From NCBI RefSeq assembly GCF_004328705.1, contig NZ_CP035319.1, positions 2,542,001 through 2,606,000 of the forward strand: a stretch of 64,000 nucleotides of DNA, given 5' to 3'. Made by a program: the position numbers and the translations under genes. The notes beneath the pieces are model-generated. The model was not told where the DNA came from. It was given only the letters and a program-made list of their open reading frames with translations, and made no database searches. Source of the DNA: Rhodococcus sp. ABRD24. GTDB taxonomy: Bacteria; Actinomycetota; Actinomycetes; Mycobacteriales; Mycobacteriaceae. How positions within the stretch are numbered: the first letter of the stretch is position 1; each line of letters starts with the position of its first letter. Positions 55,856-64,000 of the stretch are shown one piece after another.

Positions 55856-58311
55856 CATTGGCATCGCGTCCGGCCTGGCGTCGATACGGTGCCGCGGTCC
55901 TGACGACGCTGACGCTCGTCCTGATGTCGGCAGGCACCGTGGCGGCGCCGGCATCCGCCCAGACGACAACGGCCGAGTCGGCCACCAGCCAGGAGCGGAC
56001 ACCGTCCTCGACGAGATCGTCGCTGACGAAATCCCGCACCCAACCCGAGTTCCTCGAACTGCGGATCGACGCCGTCACCCCCGCTACCGTCACCACCAGC
56101 AGCGAGCCGACGGTCACCGTGTCCGGCACAGTCGCGAACGTCGGCGACCGGCCGGTGACCGATATCGGTGTCCGGCTACAGCGCGCCGCGCCCGTCGACT
56201 CGAGCGACGAGTTGCGTACCTCGCTGGACCTCGACCAGGGCGCATTCGACGTCGTCGGGCCGTTCGTGCAAGTGGCACCCGCGCTCGACGAGGGTGAGCA
56301 GAGCCAGTTCACGCTGTCACTGCCGCTGCGATCGCTCACCGGGCCGGCCCTCGGCATCGACGCTCCCGGCGTGTATCCGCTCCTGGTCAACGTCAACGGC
56401 ACCCCCGAGTACGGGGGACAGGCACGCCTCGACGACGCCCGGTTCCTGCTCCCGGTGCTCGGCCTCCCACGCATGCCCGACACCACCGACACCGAACTGC
56501 AGGGCTCCGACACCGCCGGATCACCCACCGCACCCGTTCCCCCTGACACCACCGATCCACTCGCAGTCACGATGCTGTGGCCGCTGGCCGACGCACCGCG
56601 GCTCGCGGCCGGCGTTCCCGGCTCGATGACCGAGAAGGTCCGGCTGGTCGACGACGAGCTCGCCGGTTCCCTCGCCAAAGGGGGGCGGCTGGACCAACTA
56701 CTCGGCGCCGCCGAATTCGCAACCGGTCCGGATGTGGACCGCGATCGCCGGCTCGCCGACAGCATGTGTCTGGCCGTAGACCCGGACCTGCTGATCACGG
56801 TCAGCAATATGACGCGGGGCTATCTCGTCGTCGACGATTCCGCACGTCCCGAGGGCCCGGCACACGAAGGCGGTGGGAGGGACGCCGCCGCCGCGTGGCT
56901 CGACCGCCTCGAAACGCTCGCCCGCGGCATGTGCGTCACAGCAGTCCCGTTCGCGCAGGCCGACATCGCCGCACTGAGCCGAGTCGCCGATCCCATCCTC
57001 ACCACGACCGCGCTGAAGGCGCCGGCCGACATTGTCGACTCGATCCTCGGAGTCACCTCACTGCGAGGTTTGACCTGGCCAGATGCCGGCGTCCTCGACA
57101 ACTCCGCAGCCCAGATGCTGCACCAGCTCGGGCCTACCACCACATTGCTCGCGGCGAACGCCGTCGACTCCACTGCACCACCGGGCAACGCGGTCACTAT
57201 CGCCGGAGCGGGCGCTGACACCGTGAATGCTGCCCTGTTCGACGTCTCCACCGCCGCCGCACTGGCCGCAGTGGGGGCGAACCCGCAGACGCCGTCGTAT
57301 GTGCCCGAGCGCGCTCGCTACAACCTGGACCGGGACTCGCGCACCGCCCGACTCCAGGACGCCCTGGGCGCGGTGACCTGGTCGTCTCTGCAGAAGTCCG
57401 GTAAGCCGTCCGGTGCCGCCGACCGAACGACCGACCGTTCGATGCTGATCGTGCCGCCACAGCAGTGGTCAGTCGACGGTGACGAGGCCGGAACGGTGCT
57501 TTCCACCGTCTCGACGCTGCTGAGATCCGGTCTCGCGACGCCGCGCCCCCTCGCTAAGGTCGCCGAGCAACGGCCCTCCTCCCCGGAGATCGCATCGCTC
57601 GCATACCCCCAACGAGCGATCCTCGACGGCACCCCGGAATCGATCGAATGGGCGGTTGCGGCGCAGGCGCCCCGAATCTTCAACCTGATGCAGGCGCTGG
57701 TCGAGGATCCCCAGGTGCCATTGACGCCTACCCGGTTCTTGGCGCCGCTGCGGGAGGACCTGGTTCGGGCGATGAGTCTGTCCGGCCGACGCGATCAGGA
57801 CGTCGCGGCGACGACCGAAGCCGACGACGCCGCCCACACTCGCGTCGACGCCGTCACCACCACGATCGACGGCATGTACGCGTCGGTTACGGTGCTCGCG
57901 CCTGGCGGGGTGTACACACTCGCGTCGGAGCAGAGCCCGCTACTGCTTGTGGCGCGCAACGACCTGCCGGTGGCGATCACCGTGCAACTGCGGGTGGATG
58001 CGCCGGACGAGATGCACATCACCGACATCGGCCCGCAGCAGCTGCCGCCGAGGGGCAGTCGGTCGCTGCAGGTCCCGGCCGAGGTGGCCGACTCGCGCAC
58101 CATGGTCGTCAGTTTCTCCCTGGCCACCGAAAACGGCCAGACCCTGGGCGAACAGACCTCTGTCACGGTGCGGTCGAACGCGTACGGTCAGGCATTGGCG
58201 ATAATTACCGCGAGTGCTGGTGCACTCCTGCTGTTCCTCGCCGGGCGACGTCTCTGGCACCGGTTCCGGGGCCAGCCGGATCGAGCCGACGAAGGGTATG
58301 AACGTCCATGA
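55852..58311 (+). CDS. Large exported membrane-anchored protein (Rv3909-like)
   Basis: An 819-residue protein with an N-terminal signal peptide (residues 1-38) and one C-terminal helix (about 783-804) before a basic tail, so most lies outside the membrane. It starts at ATG 55852 overlapping the NUDIX stop and overlaps murJ by 4 nt. The region at 60-180 looks like a CARDB/Ig-type beta domain ([19 protein letters not shown]). Its place in the block with murJ suggests a role in peptidoglycan export. The function is not established. Confidence 0.85.
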   Translation: MTLASRPAWRRYGAAVLTTLTLVLMSAGTVAAPASAQTTTAESATSQERTPSSTRSSLTKSRTQPEFLELRIDAVTPATVTTSSEPTVTVSGTVANVGDRPVTDIGVRLQRAAPVDSSDELRTSLDLDQGAFDVVGPFVQVAPALDEGEQSQFTLSLPLRSLTGPALGIDAPGVYPLLVNVNGTPEYGGQARLDDARFLLPVLGLPRMPDTTDTELQGSDTAGSPTAPVPPDTTDPLAVTMLWPLADAPRLAAGVPGSMTEKVRLVDDELAGSLAKGGRLDQLLGAAEFATGPDVDRDRRLADSMCLAVDPDLLITVSNMTRGYLVVDDSARPEGPAHEGGGRDAAAAWLDRLETLARGMCVTAVPFAQADIAALSRVADPILTTTALKAPADIVDSILGVTSLRGLTWPDAGVLDNSAAQMLHQLGPTTTLLAANAVDSTAPPGNAVTIAGAGADTVNAALFDVSTAAALAAVGANPQTPSYVPERARYNLDRDSRTARLQDALGAVTWSSLQKSGKPSGAADRTTDRSMLIVPPQQWSVDGDEAGTVLSTVSTLLRSGLATPRPLAKVAEQRPSSPEIASLAYPQRAILDGTPESIEWAVAAQAPRIFNLMQALVEDPQVPLTPTRFLAPLREDLVRAMSLSGRRDQDVAATTEADDAAHTRVDAVTTTIDGMYASVTVLAPGGVYTLASEQSPLLLVARNDLPVAITVQLRVDAPDEMHITDIGPQQLPPRGSRSLQVPAEVADSRTMVVSFSLATENGQTLGEQTSVTVRSNAYGQALAIITASAGALLLFLAGRRLWHRFRGQPDRADEGYERP

Positions 58312-61300
58312 CCGAGAACTCTCCCGGCGAGGGCGATCGGTCGTCTGCACGTCCCGCCCCGTGGGAGCGCGGCCCCCAGGGTCCCCCGCCGATGCGACCC
58401 GGCGCGCAGCGCCCCATGCCACCCGGCGCGCAGCGCCCCATGCCACCCGGCGGCCCCCGCCCCATGCCACCCGGTGGCCCCCGCCCCATGCCACCCGGCG
58501 CGCAGCGACCGGTCCCGCAACGAGGTGTGCCGCGCCAATTCCCGCCCGGCGCGCCCCGGCCCATGCCACCCCGAACGGTCCCGGCCCGCCCGGCACCGTC
58601 CGTACCCGCACCGGTGCCGGCGGCCACGAACCCGGAACCGCCACGGAAGAACCCCGGACTGCTCGCATCCACCGGCTCGATCGCGTTCGCGACGCTGATC
58701 AGCCGCATGACCGGCTTTCTCAAGCAGCTGCTGCTGCTGACTGCGCTGGGCCCGGCCGTGGCCAGTGCCTTCACCGTCGCAAGCCAGATCCCGAACATGA
58801 TCTCCGAGCTGGTGCTCGGCGCGGTACTCACCGCAATCGTGGTCCCGGTACTGGTCCGGGCGGAGAAAGAGGACTCCGACCAGGGTGCGGCGTTCGTCCG
58901 AAGACTCTTCACCGCGGCTATCGCGCTACTGGGTACCGCCGCGCTACTCGCGACGGCGGCAGCACCGATCCTCACGACATATGTCTTCCTGCCCGAAGAC
59001 GGCCAGGTCAACACAGCGCTCACCACGGCGCTGTGCTTCCTGCTGCTGCCGGCGATTCTGTTCTACGGAACGTCGGCGCTGCTCACCGCGATCCTCAACA
59101 CCCGGCAGGAGTTCAAACCCGGCGCTTGGGCGCCGGTCCTGAACAATTTGGTGGTGCTCGCGATCCTCGCGGGGTACTGGCTGCTACCGGGTGAGATCTC
59201 GCTCGACCCGGTCCGGATCACCGATCCGCACCTGCTGCTCCTGGGCCTCGGCGTCACCGCCGGCGTCATCGTCCAGGCCACCAGTCTGCTCCCCGCGATT
59301 CGCCGCCAGGGCATCTCACTGCGTCCCTTGTGGGGCATCGACGATCGTCTCAAGATGTTCGGCGGGATGGCGGTCGCGATCGTCCTCTACGTGTTGATCA
59401 GCCAGGCCGGCATGGTGTTCGCGACGCGCGTCTCGGCTCACGCGGACGAGGCCGGGCCGGCGATCTACACCAACGCCTGGCTGCTGCTACAGCTGCCGTA
59501 CGGCGTCCTGGGCGTCACCGTGCTGACGGCGATCATGCCGCGCCTCAGCCGCAACGCGGCCGACGACAACACGCCCGCCGTGGTCGACGACCTGTCGGTC
59601 GCGACCCGCCTGACCATGATCGCGCTCATTCCGGTCATCACGTTCCTCACGTTCGCCGGACCGCAGATCGGGCATGCACTGTACGGCTACGGCAACTTCG
59701 GGGCCGGTAACGCCGAACGCCTCGGCGAGGCCGTCAGCTGGTCGGCGTTCACGCTCATCCCGTACTCGCTGGTACTGATCCACCTGCGCGTGTTCTACGC
59801 GCGAGAACAGGCCTGGACGCCGACCTGGATCATCCTCGGCATCACCGGTGTGAAGATCGCGCTGTCCGCCCTCACCCCGCTGGTTGCGTCCAACAATCAG
59901 CAGGTGGTGATCCTGCTCGGCGCAGCGAACGGACTCGCCTTCGTCGCCGGTGCATTCATCGGCGGATACCTGCTGCACCGCAGTCTCGGCAATCTGCAGA
60001 TGGCCAACGTCGGCAAGACGATATGGATGGTGGTGCTCGCGTCGGCGGCCGGTGCGGTCGCGATGTTCGCAGCCGACAAACTACTGGGGCTCGAGCGGTT
60101 GTCCGAGTCGTTCGACGGCCCCGGGGCGATGATCAGGGTCGCGATCACAGGCGCACTGATGCTGATCGTCACCTTCATTCTGATGTGGCTGGCAAAGGTG
60201 CCGGAGGTCGTCGCCATCACCGTCGCGGTCCGACGGCGGATTCCGGGGCTCCGCGGGGGTGGCGCGGCAGCAGGGGAGACACCCGCGACGGTCGCCATCA
60301 CCTCGCCGTACGAGGCTGATACCGAATTGATTCCGGTAATCCGGGACCTCCCACGGTCGCTCGATAGACCGGATGGTCTCCCGTACCCTGGACGCAGCGA
60401 GGCATACGTCGGTGGCGACTTCATTCCCGACGAGTTCATTGAAGGAGCAAGTGTGAGCGACGACGACGGTGCCGACAAGGGAACTGGCACGTCTACTGAC
60501 GTCGAGGGCGGGAGCACCAAGGTGGTCGACACGGCCGCATCGGAAAGCACACCGTCCAACTCGGCTTCCTCCGAAAACCGTTCTACAACAGACACTTCCG
60601 AGAATCCTGACACTTCCCAGCCGCGACGCCGCGACCTGGACATGGACACCGGTGTCTTCCCGATCGGGTCACCGCAGCTTCCGCCGCTTCGCGTAGCCGG
60701 CGCGGGCCCGCAGCCCCGTCGGCCGCTACGCGGGCCGCAGCTGATGCCCGGCGCATCCGTGGCCGGTGGCCGATACCGGCTACTCGCACCGCACGGCTCT
60801 GCCCGCGGCCTCGAGTTCTGGCAGGCACTCGACACCAAGCTCGACCGCGAGGTCGCGCTCACCTTCGTCGATGCCGAGCAGCAGGCCGACGGACCCGCAG
60901 CCTCCGGCCCGGACGGTCCGCAGGCCATCCTGTCCCGCACGCTGCGACTCGGTCGCATCAATACAGCTGGACTCGCGCGCGTGCTCGACGTGGTGCGGGG
61001 CAGCTCCGGCGGCATCGTCGTCGCCGAGTGGACGCCGGGCCGCTCGTTGCGCGAAATGGCGGACACCGAACCGTCCCCGATCGGTGCGGCCCGGGCTGTC
61101 CGGGCGCTGGCTGCAGCAGCCGAGGCGGCGCACCGCGGCGGCAGTGCGCTCTCGATCGACCACCCGGACCGCATCCGGATCAGCACTGCAGGCGACGCCG
61201 TGCTGGCGTTCCCCGCAACCCTGTCGGACGCCGATCCGGCGTCCGACGTCCGTGGACTCGGCGCGATGCTCTACGCGCTGATCACTGCCCGGTGGCCGCT

Positions 61301-62267
61301 CGGCGAGCCGGGATCCGGTCCGGCCGGAGCCACACCCATCGAGCTGGGCGGCATGCGGCCCGCCGAGGTCGACGCGGCCGGCCGGCCCGTCGAACCCCGT
61401 GTGATCCGTCCCGAGGTGCCTTTCGAAATCTCGGCCGTCGCGGTCCGCGCACTCGGCGGCGACAGCGGTATCCGGGCGGCTGCCACGGTCCAGCACATCC
61501 TCGATCAAGCGTCGGTAGTCGACCAGAAGACCGACCTCATGCCGGCGCTGCGCCTCGGCCAGCGCGTCCCCGGCAGCGACAGCCACGCACTGGCTGATCC
61601 GGAAGCCGTGGCCGCCGAAAAGCTCAAGTCCAACCGCACGCTCATCGCGCTCGTCACGCTCGGCGCCGTCACCGTGTTGGTGCTGGCGTTGATCGGCTGG
61701 TGGCTCGCGAACCTGTTGGCCGGCGGTAACTCCGACGAGCCACTCACCAACCAGAATCTCGGGCTTACGACAAGCGCGGAGGCCCCGGCCTCGTCGGCCG
61801 CTCCCTCACCGATGGCGCCGCCCGTGGCCAGGCCGATTCAGCCGACCGGTGTCACAGTCTTCTCACCGCAGGGGACCCCGGACGCGGCCGCGACCGCCGG
61901 GCTCGCGATCGACGGCGACCCGGCAACGGTATGGAGCACGGACGCTTACTTCCAGCCGTTCCCGGCGCTGAAGAACGGGGTCGGCCTGATGTTGACCCTG
62001 CCGGAGGCCGAAAATCTGTCGAAGGTGCAGATCACCTCACCCAGCCCCGGAACAAGGGTCGAGATCCGCACCGCACCGTCGCCGAACACCACGCTCGACC
62101 AGACACAGGTGATCGGCCGCCAAGAGCTGAAAAGCGGCGTGACGGACATCCCTCTGACCTCGGAGGGTGCCACCAAGAACGTCCTCGTGTGGATCACCGG
62201 ACTCAGCTCGGCAGACGGACAGAATCAGACCTCGATCGCCGAGGTGTCGTTCACCGGCGCTCCCTGA
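58308..62267 (+). CDS. murJ: MurJ lipid II flippase fused to pseudokinase and extracellular domain (MviN)
   Basis: A 1319-residue protein that starts at ATG 58308, overlapping the previous stop. Residues 1-115 are Pro-rich with 8-residue repeats. The MurJ core (about 119-640) has 14 helices and opens TGSIAFATLISRMTGF; it flips lipid II for wall synthesis. A linker leads to a kinase-like domain at about 812-1075 with no VAIK lysine, HRD or DFG, so it is a pseudokinase. One helix (about 1110-1135) then leads to an extracellular beta domain (1170-1319). In mycobacteria PknB phosphorylates this pseudokinase to recruit FhaA. It is longer than Rv3910 (1184). Confidence 0.96.
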   Translation: MTENSPGEGDRSSARPAPWERGPQGPPPMRPGAQRPMPPGAQRPMPPGGPRPMPPGGPRPMPPGAQRPVPQRGVPRQFPPGAPRPMPPRTVPARPAPSVPAPVPAATNPEPPRKNPGLLASTGSIAFATLISRMTGFLKQLLLLTALGPAVASAFTVASQIPNMISELVLGAVLTAIVVPVLVRAEKEDSDQGAAFVRRLFTAAIALLGTAALLATAAAPILTTYVFLPEDGQVNTALTTALCFLLLPAILFYGTSALLTAILNTRQEFKPGAWAPVLNNLVVLAILAGYWLLPGEISLDPVRITDPHLLLLGLGVTAGVIVQATSLLPAIRRQGISLRPLWGIDDRLKMFGGMAVAIVLYVLISQAGMVFATRVSAHADEAGPAIYTNAWLLLQLPYGVLGVTVLTAIMPRLSRNAADDNTPAVVDDLSVATRLTMIALIPVITFLTFAGPQIGHALYGYGNFGAGNAERLGEAVSWSAFTLIPYSLVLIHLRVFYAREQAWTPTWIILGITGVKIALSALTPLVASNNQQVVILLGAANGLAFVAGAFIGGYLLHRSLGNLQMANVGKTIWMVVLASAAGAVAMFAADKLLGLERLSESFDGPGAMIRVAITGALMLIVTFILMWLAKVPEVVAITVAVRRRIPGLRGGGAAAGETPATVAITSPYEADTELIPVIRDLPRSLDRPDGLPYPGRSEAYVGGDFIPDEFIEGASVSDDDGADKGTGTSTDVEGGSTKVVDTAASESTPSNSASSENRSTTDTSENPDTSQPRRRDLDMDTGVFPIGSPQLPPLRVAGAGPQPRRPLRGPQLMPGASVAGGRYRLLAPHGSARGLEFWQALDTKLDREVALTFVDAEQQADGPAASGPDGPQAILSRTLRLGRINTAGLARVLDVVRGSSGGIVVAEWTPGRSLREMADTEPSPIGAARAVRALAAAAEAAHRGGSALSIDHPDRIRISTAGDAVLAFPATLSDADPASDVRGLGAMLYALITARWPLGEPGSGPAGATPIELGGMRPAEVDAAGRPVEPRVIRPEVPFEISAVAVRALGGDSGIRAAATVQHILDQASVVDQKTDLMPALRLGQRVPGSDSHALADPEAVAAEKLKSNRTLIALVTLGAVTVLVLALIGWWLANLLAGGNSDEPLTNQNLGLTTSAEAPASSAAPSPMAPPVARPIQPTGVTVFSPQGTPDAAATAGLAIDGDPATVWSTDAYFQPFPALKNGVGLMLTLPEAENLSKVQITSPSPGTRVEIRTAPSPNTTLDQTQVIGRQELKSGVTDIPLTSEGATKNVLVWITGLSSADGQNQTSIAEVSFTGAP
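58401..58496 (+). repeat. Four tandem 24-bp units in the murJ head
   Basis: Two exact copies of ggcgcgcagcgccccatgcc+accc (58401-58448) are followed by two near-identical variants (58449-58496). They encode GAQRPMPP twice and GGPRPMPP twice. Such in-frame repeats can vary by slippage. Confidence 0.9.
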
Positions 62268-62275
62268 GCGCTCCT

Positions 62276-62303
62276 CCCGCAGTGCCCAGGTCTGCACTGC
62301 GGG
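62276..62303 (+). terminator. Hairpin between murJ and sigM
   Basis: CCCGCAGTGC (62276-62285) pairs perfectly with GCACTGCGGG (62294-62303) around an 8-nt loop, 8 nt after the murJ stop. It suggests that sigM has its own promoter. Confidence 0.75.
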
Positions 62304-62315
62304 CAATTGATCGGT

Positions 62316-62327
62316 TAACATCCGCCC
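62316..62327 (+). promoter_or_regulatory. Candidate -10 element for leaderless sigM transcript
   Basis: TAACAT (62316-62321) fits the actinobacterial TANNNT -10 form and lies 6 nt before GTG 62328. Transcription would then begin at the start codon itself, giving a leaderless mRNA. No clear -35 is seen, which is common for such promoters. Confidence 0.4.
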
Positions 62328-62909
62328 GTGCGAATCTTCAGGGGGGTCGCCAAGGCTGGAATGTCCGATGCCGAATTGCTGGCAGCACACGCGTCAGGTG
62401 ACGAAGGGGCCTTCGCGGAGCTGTTGAGCAGGCATTACGACCACCTTTGGCATGTTGCGAGAAGAACGAGCTACACCGTCGACGATGCCGCGGATGCGCT
62501 GCAGGAGGCTTTGCTCTCCGCGCACCGCACGGCGGGATCGTTCCGGGCGGATGCCGCCGTGCGGAGCTGGCTACACACGATCGTGGTGAACGCATGCCTG
62601 GACCGGATCCGGCGCAACCGTGTGCGGCCCACGGTGTCGCTGTCCGCGGACGAGACCGAGGACCCACGTGAGGACCGCGACCACATTGCCGAGCGGGAGC
62701 TGTCACTGCTCGTCGACGGTGCACTGATGCGGCTGTCGGCGGAACAGCGGGCCGCAATCGTCGCCGTCGACCTCGAGGGTTACTCGGTGGCCGAGGCGGC
62801 CGCCCGGCTCGGGGTGCCCGAGGGCACCGTGAAGAGCCGCTGTGCCCGAGCACGGGTGAAGCTTGCATCCCATTTGGAATACTTGCGGGATGTAGGGAAC
62901 CGAACGTGA
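62328..62909 (+). CDS. sigM: ECF sigma factor SigM
   Basis: A 193-residue ECF sigma factor. Region 2 contains DAADALQEALLSAHRTAGSF and region 4 contains EGYSVAEAAARLGVPEGTVKSRCARARVKL. GTG 62328 follows a -10-like box directly; ATG 62361 is an internal alternative (182 residues). It sits between murJ and its anti-sigma gene, as in mycobacteria, where SigM responds to late-phase signals and controls secreted-protein genes. Confidence 0.93.
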   Translation: MRIFRGVAKAGMSDAELLAAHASGDEGAFAELLSRHYDHLWHVARRTSYTVDDAADALQEALLSAHRTAGSFRADAAVRSWLHTIVVNACLDRIRRNRVRPTVSLSADETEDPREDRDHIAERELSLLVDGALMRLSAEQRAAIVAVDLEGYSVAEAAARLGVPEGTVKSRCARARVKLASHLEYLRDVGNRT

Positions 62910-62943
62910 TCTCGCGGCGTCTGAACCAATTGAAGGCACAATC

Positions 62944-63732
62944 GTGCCCCGGAATGTGCGGGTAGAAGGTGGGATGACGGTCTACGACGGCGAAGAACTG
63001 CTCGGCCCCCCGTTCTCGGCGGAACTCCTTGCCGATCTGCATGCGGGTGTCCTGTCCGAGTCCGTCAGCAGCCGCCTCTGGCCGCTCGTCCGCCAGGATC
63101 CGGCCGCGGTCGAGGTTCTGGCGGCACTCGACGCAGTTTCCTGCCGACTCGGCGAACTCGGCCGTGATCTCAGCGTCGAGTCCCCGATCCCATCCGAAGT
63201 CGCCGCACGGATCGATGCGGCGCTGGGTCTGCAGCATCCCGCACCCGCTACGGCGACCCCCCTCGCAGACGCATTCGGCAGGCGTCGCGCCCTCACCTGG
63301 ATCAGCGTCGCCGCTGCATCCATGGCCGCGGCTGTCGGGGTTGTCTTCGCACTCACCACACTCGACGGGGCCGACCCGAAGTCACCAGCCATCGCGGCAC
63401 CATCGACCACCGTGCCCACGCCGTCCCTTGCCAACCTCAGCGCTGATCTCGACGACGATCAGGTACTGGCGCTGATCGGCGACAAGGCCGCCGCGGAGAA
63501 CGAGGACCTCGGCGAGTTGGAGAAGGCCGATGTCCGCACTGCGTGCCTGCAGGCCAACGGCATCGAGCGAACCCGTCCGGTGCTGGGCTCGCGGCAGGTC
63601 CGCTTCCAGGGCGAAGGAGCCGTGCTCATCCTCGTCGCTGGCCCCCGGCCCCCGGCATTGACCGCGGTGGTCGTCGGCCTCGGATGCTCCGCCGCCGAGC
63701 CGCAGTTGTTCGCGCGCACCGAGATCGACTGA
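62944..63732 (+). CDS. Membrane anti-sigma factor of SigM
   Basis: A 262-residue protein. GTG 62944 has GAAGG 7 nt before it and is preferred to ATG 62974. The cytoplasmic head (about 1-115) would bind SigM; I see no HxxxCxxC zinc motif. One helix at about 118-138 (WISVAAASMAAAVGVVFALTT) is followed by an extracytoplasmic domain with Cys residues. It begins 35 nt after sigM and is the Rv3912 position. The family call rests mostly on position and topology. Confidence 0.82.
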   Translation: MPRNVRVEGGMTVYDGEELLGPPFSAELLADLHAGVLSESVSSRLWPLVRQDPAAVEVLAALDAVSCRLGELGRDLSVESPIPSEVAARIDAALGLQHPAPATATPLADAFGRRRALTWISVAAASMAAAVGVVFALTTLDGADPKSPAIAAPSTTVPTPSLANLSADLDDDQVLALIGDKAAAENEDLGELEKADVRTACLQANGIERTRPVLGSRQVRFQGEGAVLILVAGPRPPALTAVVVGLGCSAAEPQLFARTEID

Positions 63733-63738
63733 GCCGGC

Positions 63739-64000
63739 TCAGTCGTCCGCACTCGTACCAGCCGAGACCGGCATGAGCAGCTCCCGAACCCGCGCCCGCA
63801 ATTCGGGCGTATCGTCCTCACGCGCAATCAAGCTCGAGAACAGGGCGGCGCCGGCCGCGAGCACCAGGACGGCCTTGGCGTCGAGCAGATCCCGCTCCCG
63901 CTCCTGCTCCGTCGCCGCCTCACTGCCGTGAGCGACGAACAACGCGGTGGCCGGCCCGCTGAACCCCCGCCACAGCGCGTTGCGCAGGTCTTCGTGGTCG
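63739..64000 (-). CDS. C-terminal part of a TetR-like regulator (cut by right edge)
   Basis: The frame is open from 64000 to the stop at 63739 (87 residues visible). The segment DHEDLRNALWRGFSGPATAL, then EQERERDLLDAKAVLVLAAG and a final LRARVRELLMP, resembles the ligand-binding C-terminal domain of TetR regulators. The HTH lies outside the window. It converges on the anti-sigma gene with 6 nt between stops. Confidence 0.5.
   Translation of the reverse strand, partial: DHEDLRNALWRGFSGPATALFVAHGSEAATEQERERDLLDAKAVLVLAAGAALFSSLIAREDDTPELRARVRELLMPVSAGTSADD

Noticed and set aside
58401..58496. CRISPR or mobile repeat
   Set aside because: The 24-bp units are in frame inside murJ and encode a Pro-rich repeat.

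Overview
The window is high-GC actinobacterial chromosome, most like a Rhodococcus/Prescottella (Nocardiaceae) genome. Reasons: GTG starts and 4-nt ATGA/GTGA overlaps are common, there are no rRNA or tRNA genes, and several blocks match mycobacterial core order. These blocks are pcnA - NUDIX - large membrane protein - murJ fused to a pseudokinase - sigM - anti-sigma on the right, and leuS, yqgE and an Rv0037c-like MFS gene further left. In M. tuberculosis, as I recall, the leuS and pcnA blocks lie on opposite sides of oriC. Here they lie on the same side, with leuS reversed.

Layout, left to right. (a) 0-4.5 kb: a polytopic membrane protein (possibly exosortase-like, cut by the edge), a BcsB-like exported protein and a GT-C-like membrane protein, probably part of a surface-polysaccharide locus. 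(b) 4.6-11.8 kb: a Tat-exported PhoX phosphatase, a GH25 lysozyme, a glucosylglycerate hydrolase, a small Pro/Gly-rich membrane protein, an SDR and a secreted lipase. (c) 11.9-20 kb: leuS, two small membrane proteins, a LysR regulator with its divergent bile-acid-symporter-like gene, and glutamate decarboxylase. (d) 20-22.6 kb: a secreted protein with a papain-like Cys/His/Asn pattern and a decayed IS3-family transposase. (e) 22.6-28.4 kb: a TetR regulator divergent from a fatty-acid-type CoA operon (CoA transferase/racemase, acyl-CoA dehydrogenase, MaoC, enoyl-CoA hydratase, acyl-CoA ligase). (f) 28.5-33 kb: yqgE, a rhodanese/DUF2892 pair behind a CsoR/CstR-type operator, TetR with a divergent epimerase, and an MFS transporter.

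(g) 33-42.4 kb is the most notable block: a 2-aminophenol meta-cleavage module. It has both subunits of aminophenol 1,6-dioxygenase, 2-aminomuconic semialdehyde dehydrogenase, a RidA-type 2-aminomuconate deaminase and 4-oxalocrotonate decarboxylase. With them are an arylformamidase-like hydrolase, a glutamine-synthetase-like ligase, IclR and RpiR regulators, and what looks like a truncated hydratase. Together they would open an o-aminophenol ring and carry it to 2-oxopent-4-enoate. The hydrolase and the ligase suggest that the natural substrate is an acylated or glutamylated arylamine.

(h) 43-51.2 kb: a secreted DxDGD-repeat protein, a glycerophosphodiester uptake operon (two permeases, Tat lipoprotein, cytosolic phosphodiesterase, no ATPase) and a molybdate operon (HTH-Mop regulator, modA, modB, modC). 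(i) 51.4-64 kb: a large secreted repeat protein, then the conserved pcnA to sigM block, and a TetR-like gene cut by the right edge.

A recurring oddity is a Gly-Ser tract of the type GS-L-G-S on several unrelated exported proteins.
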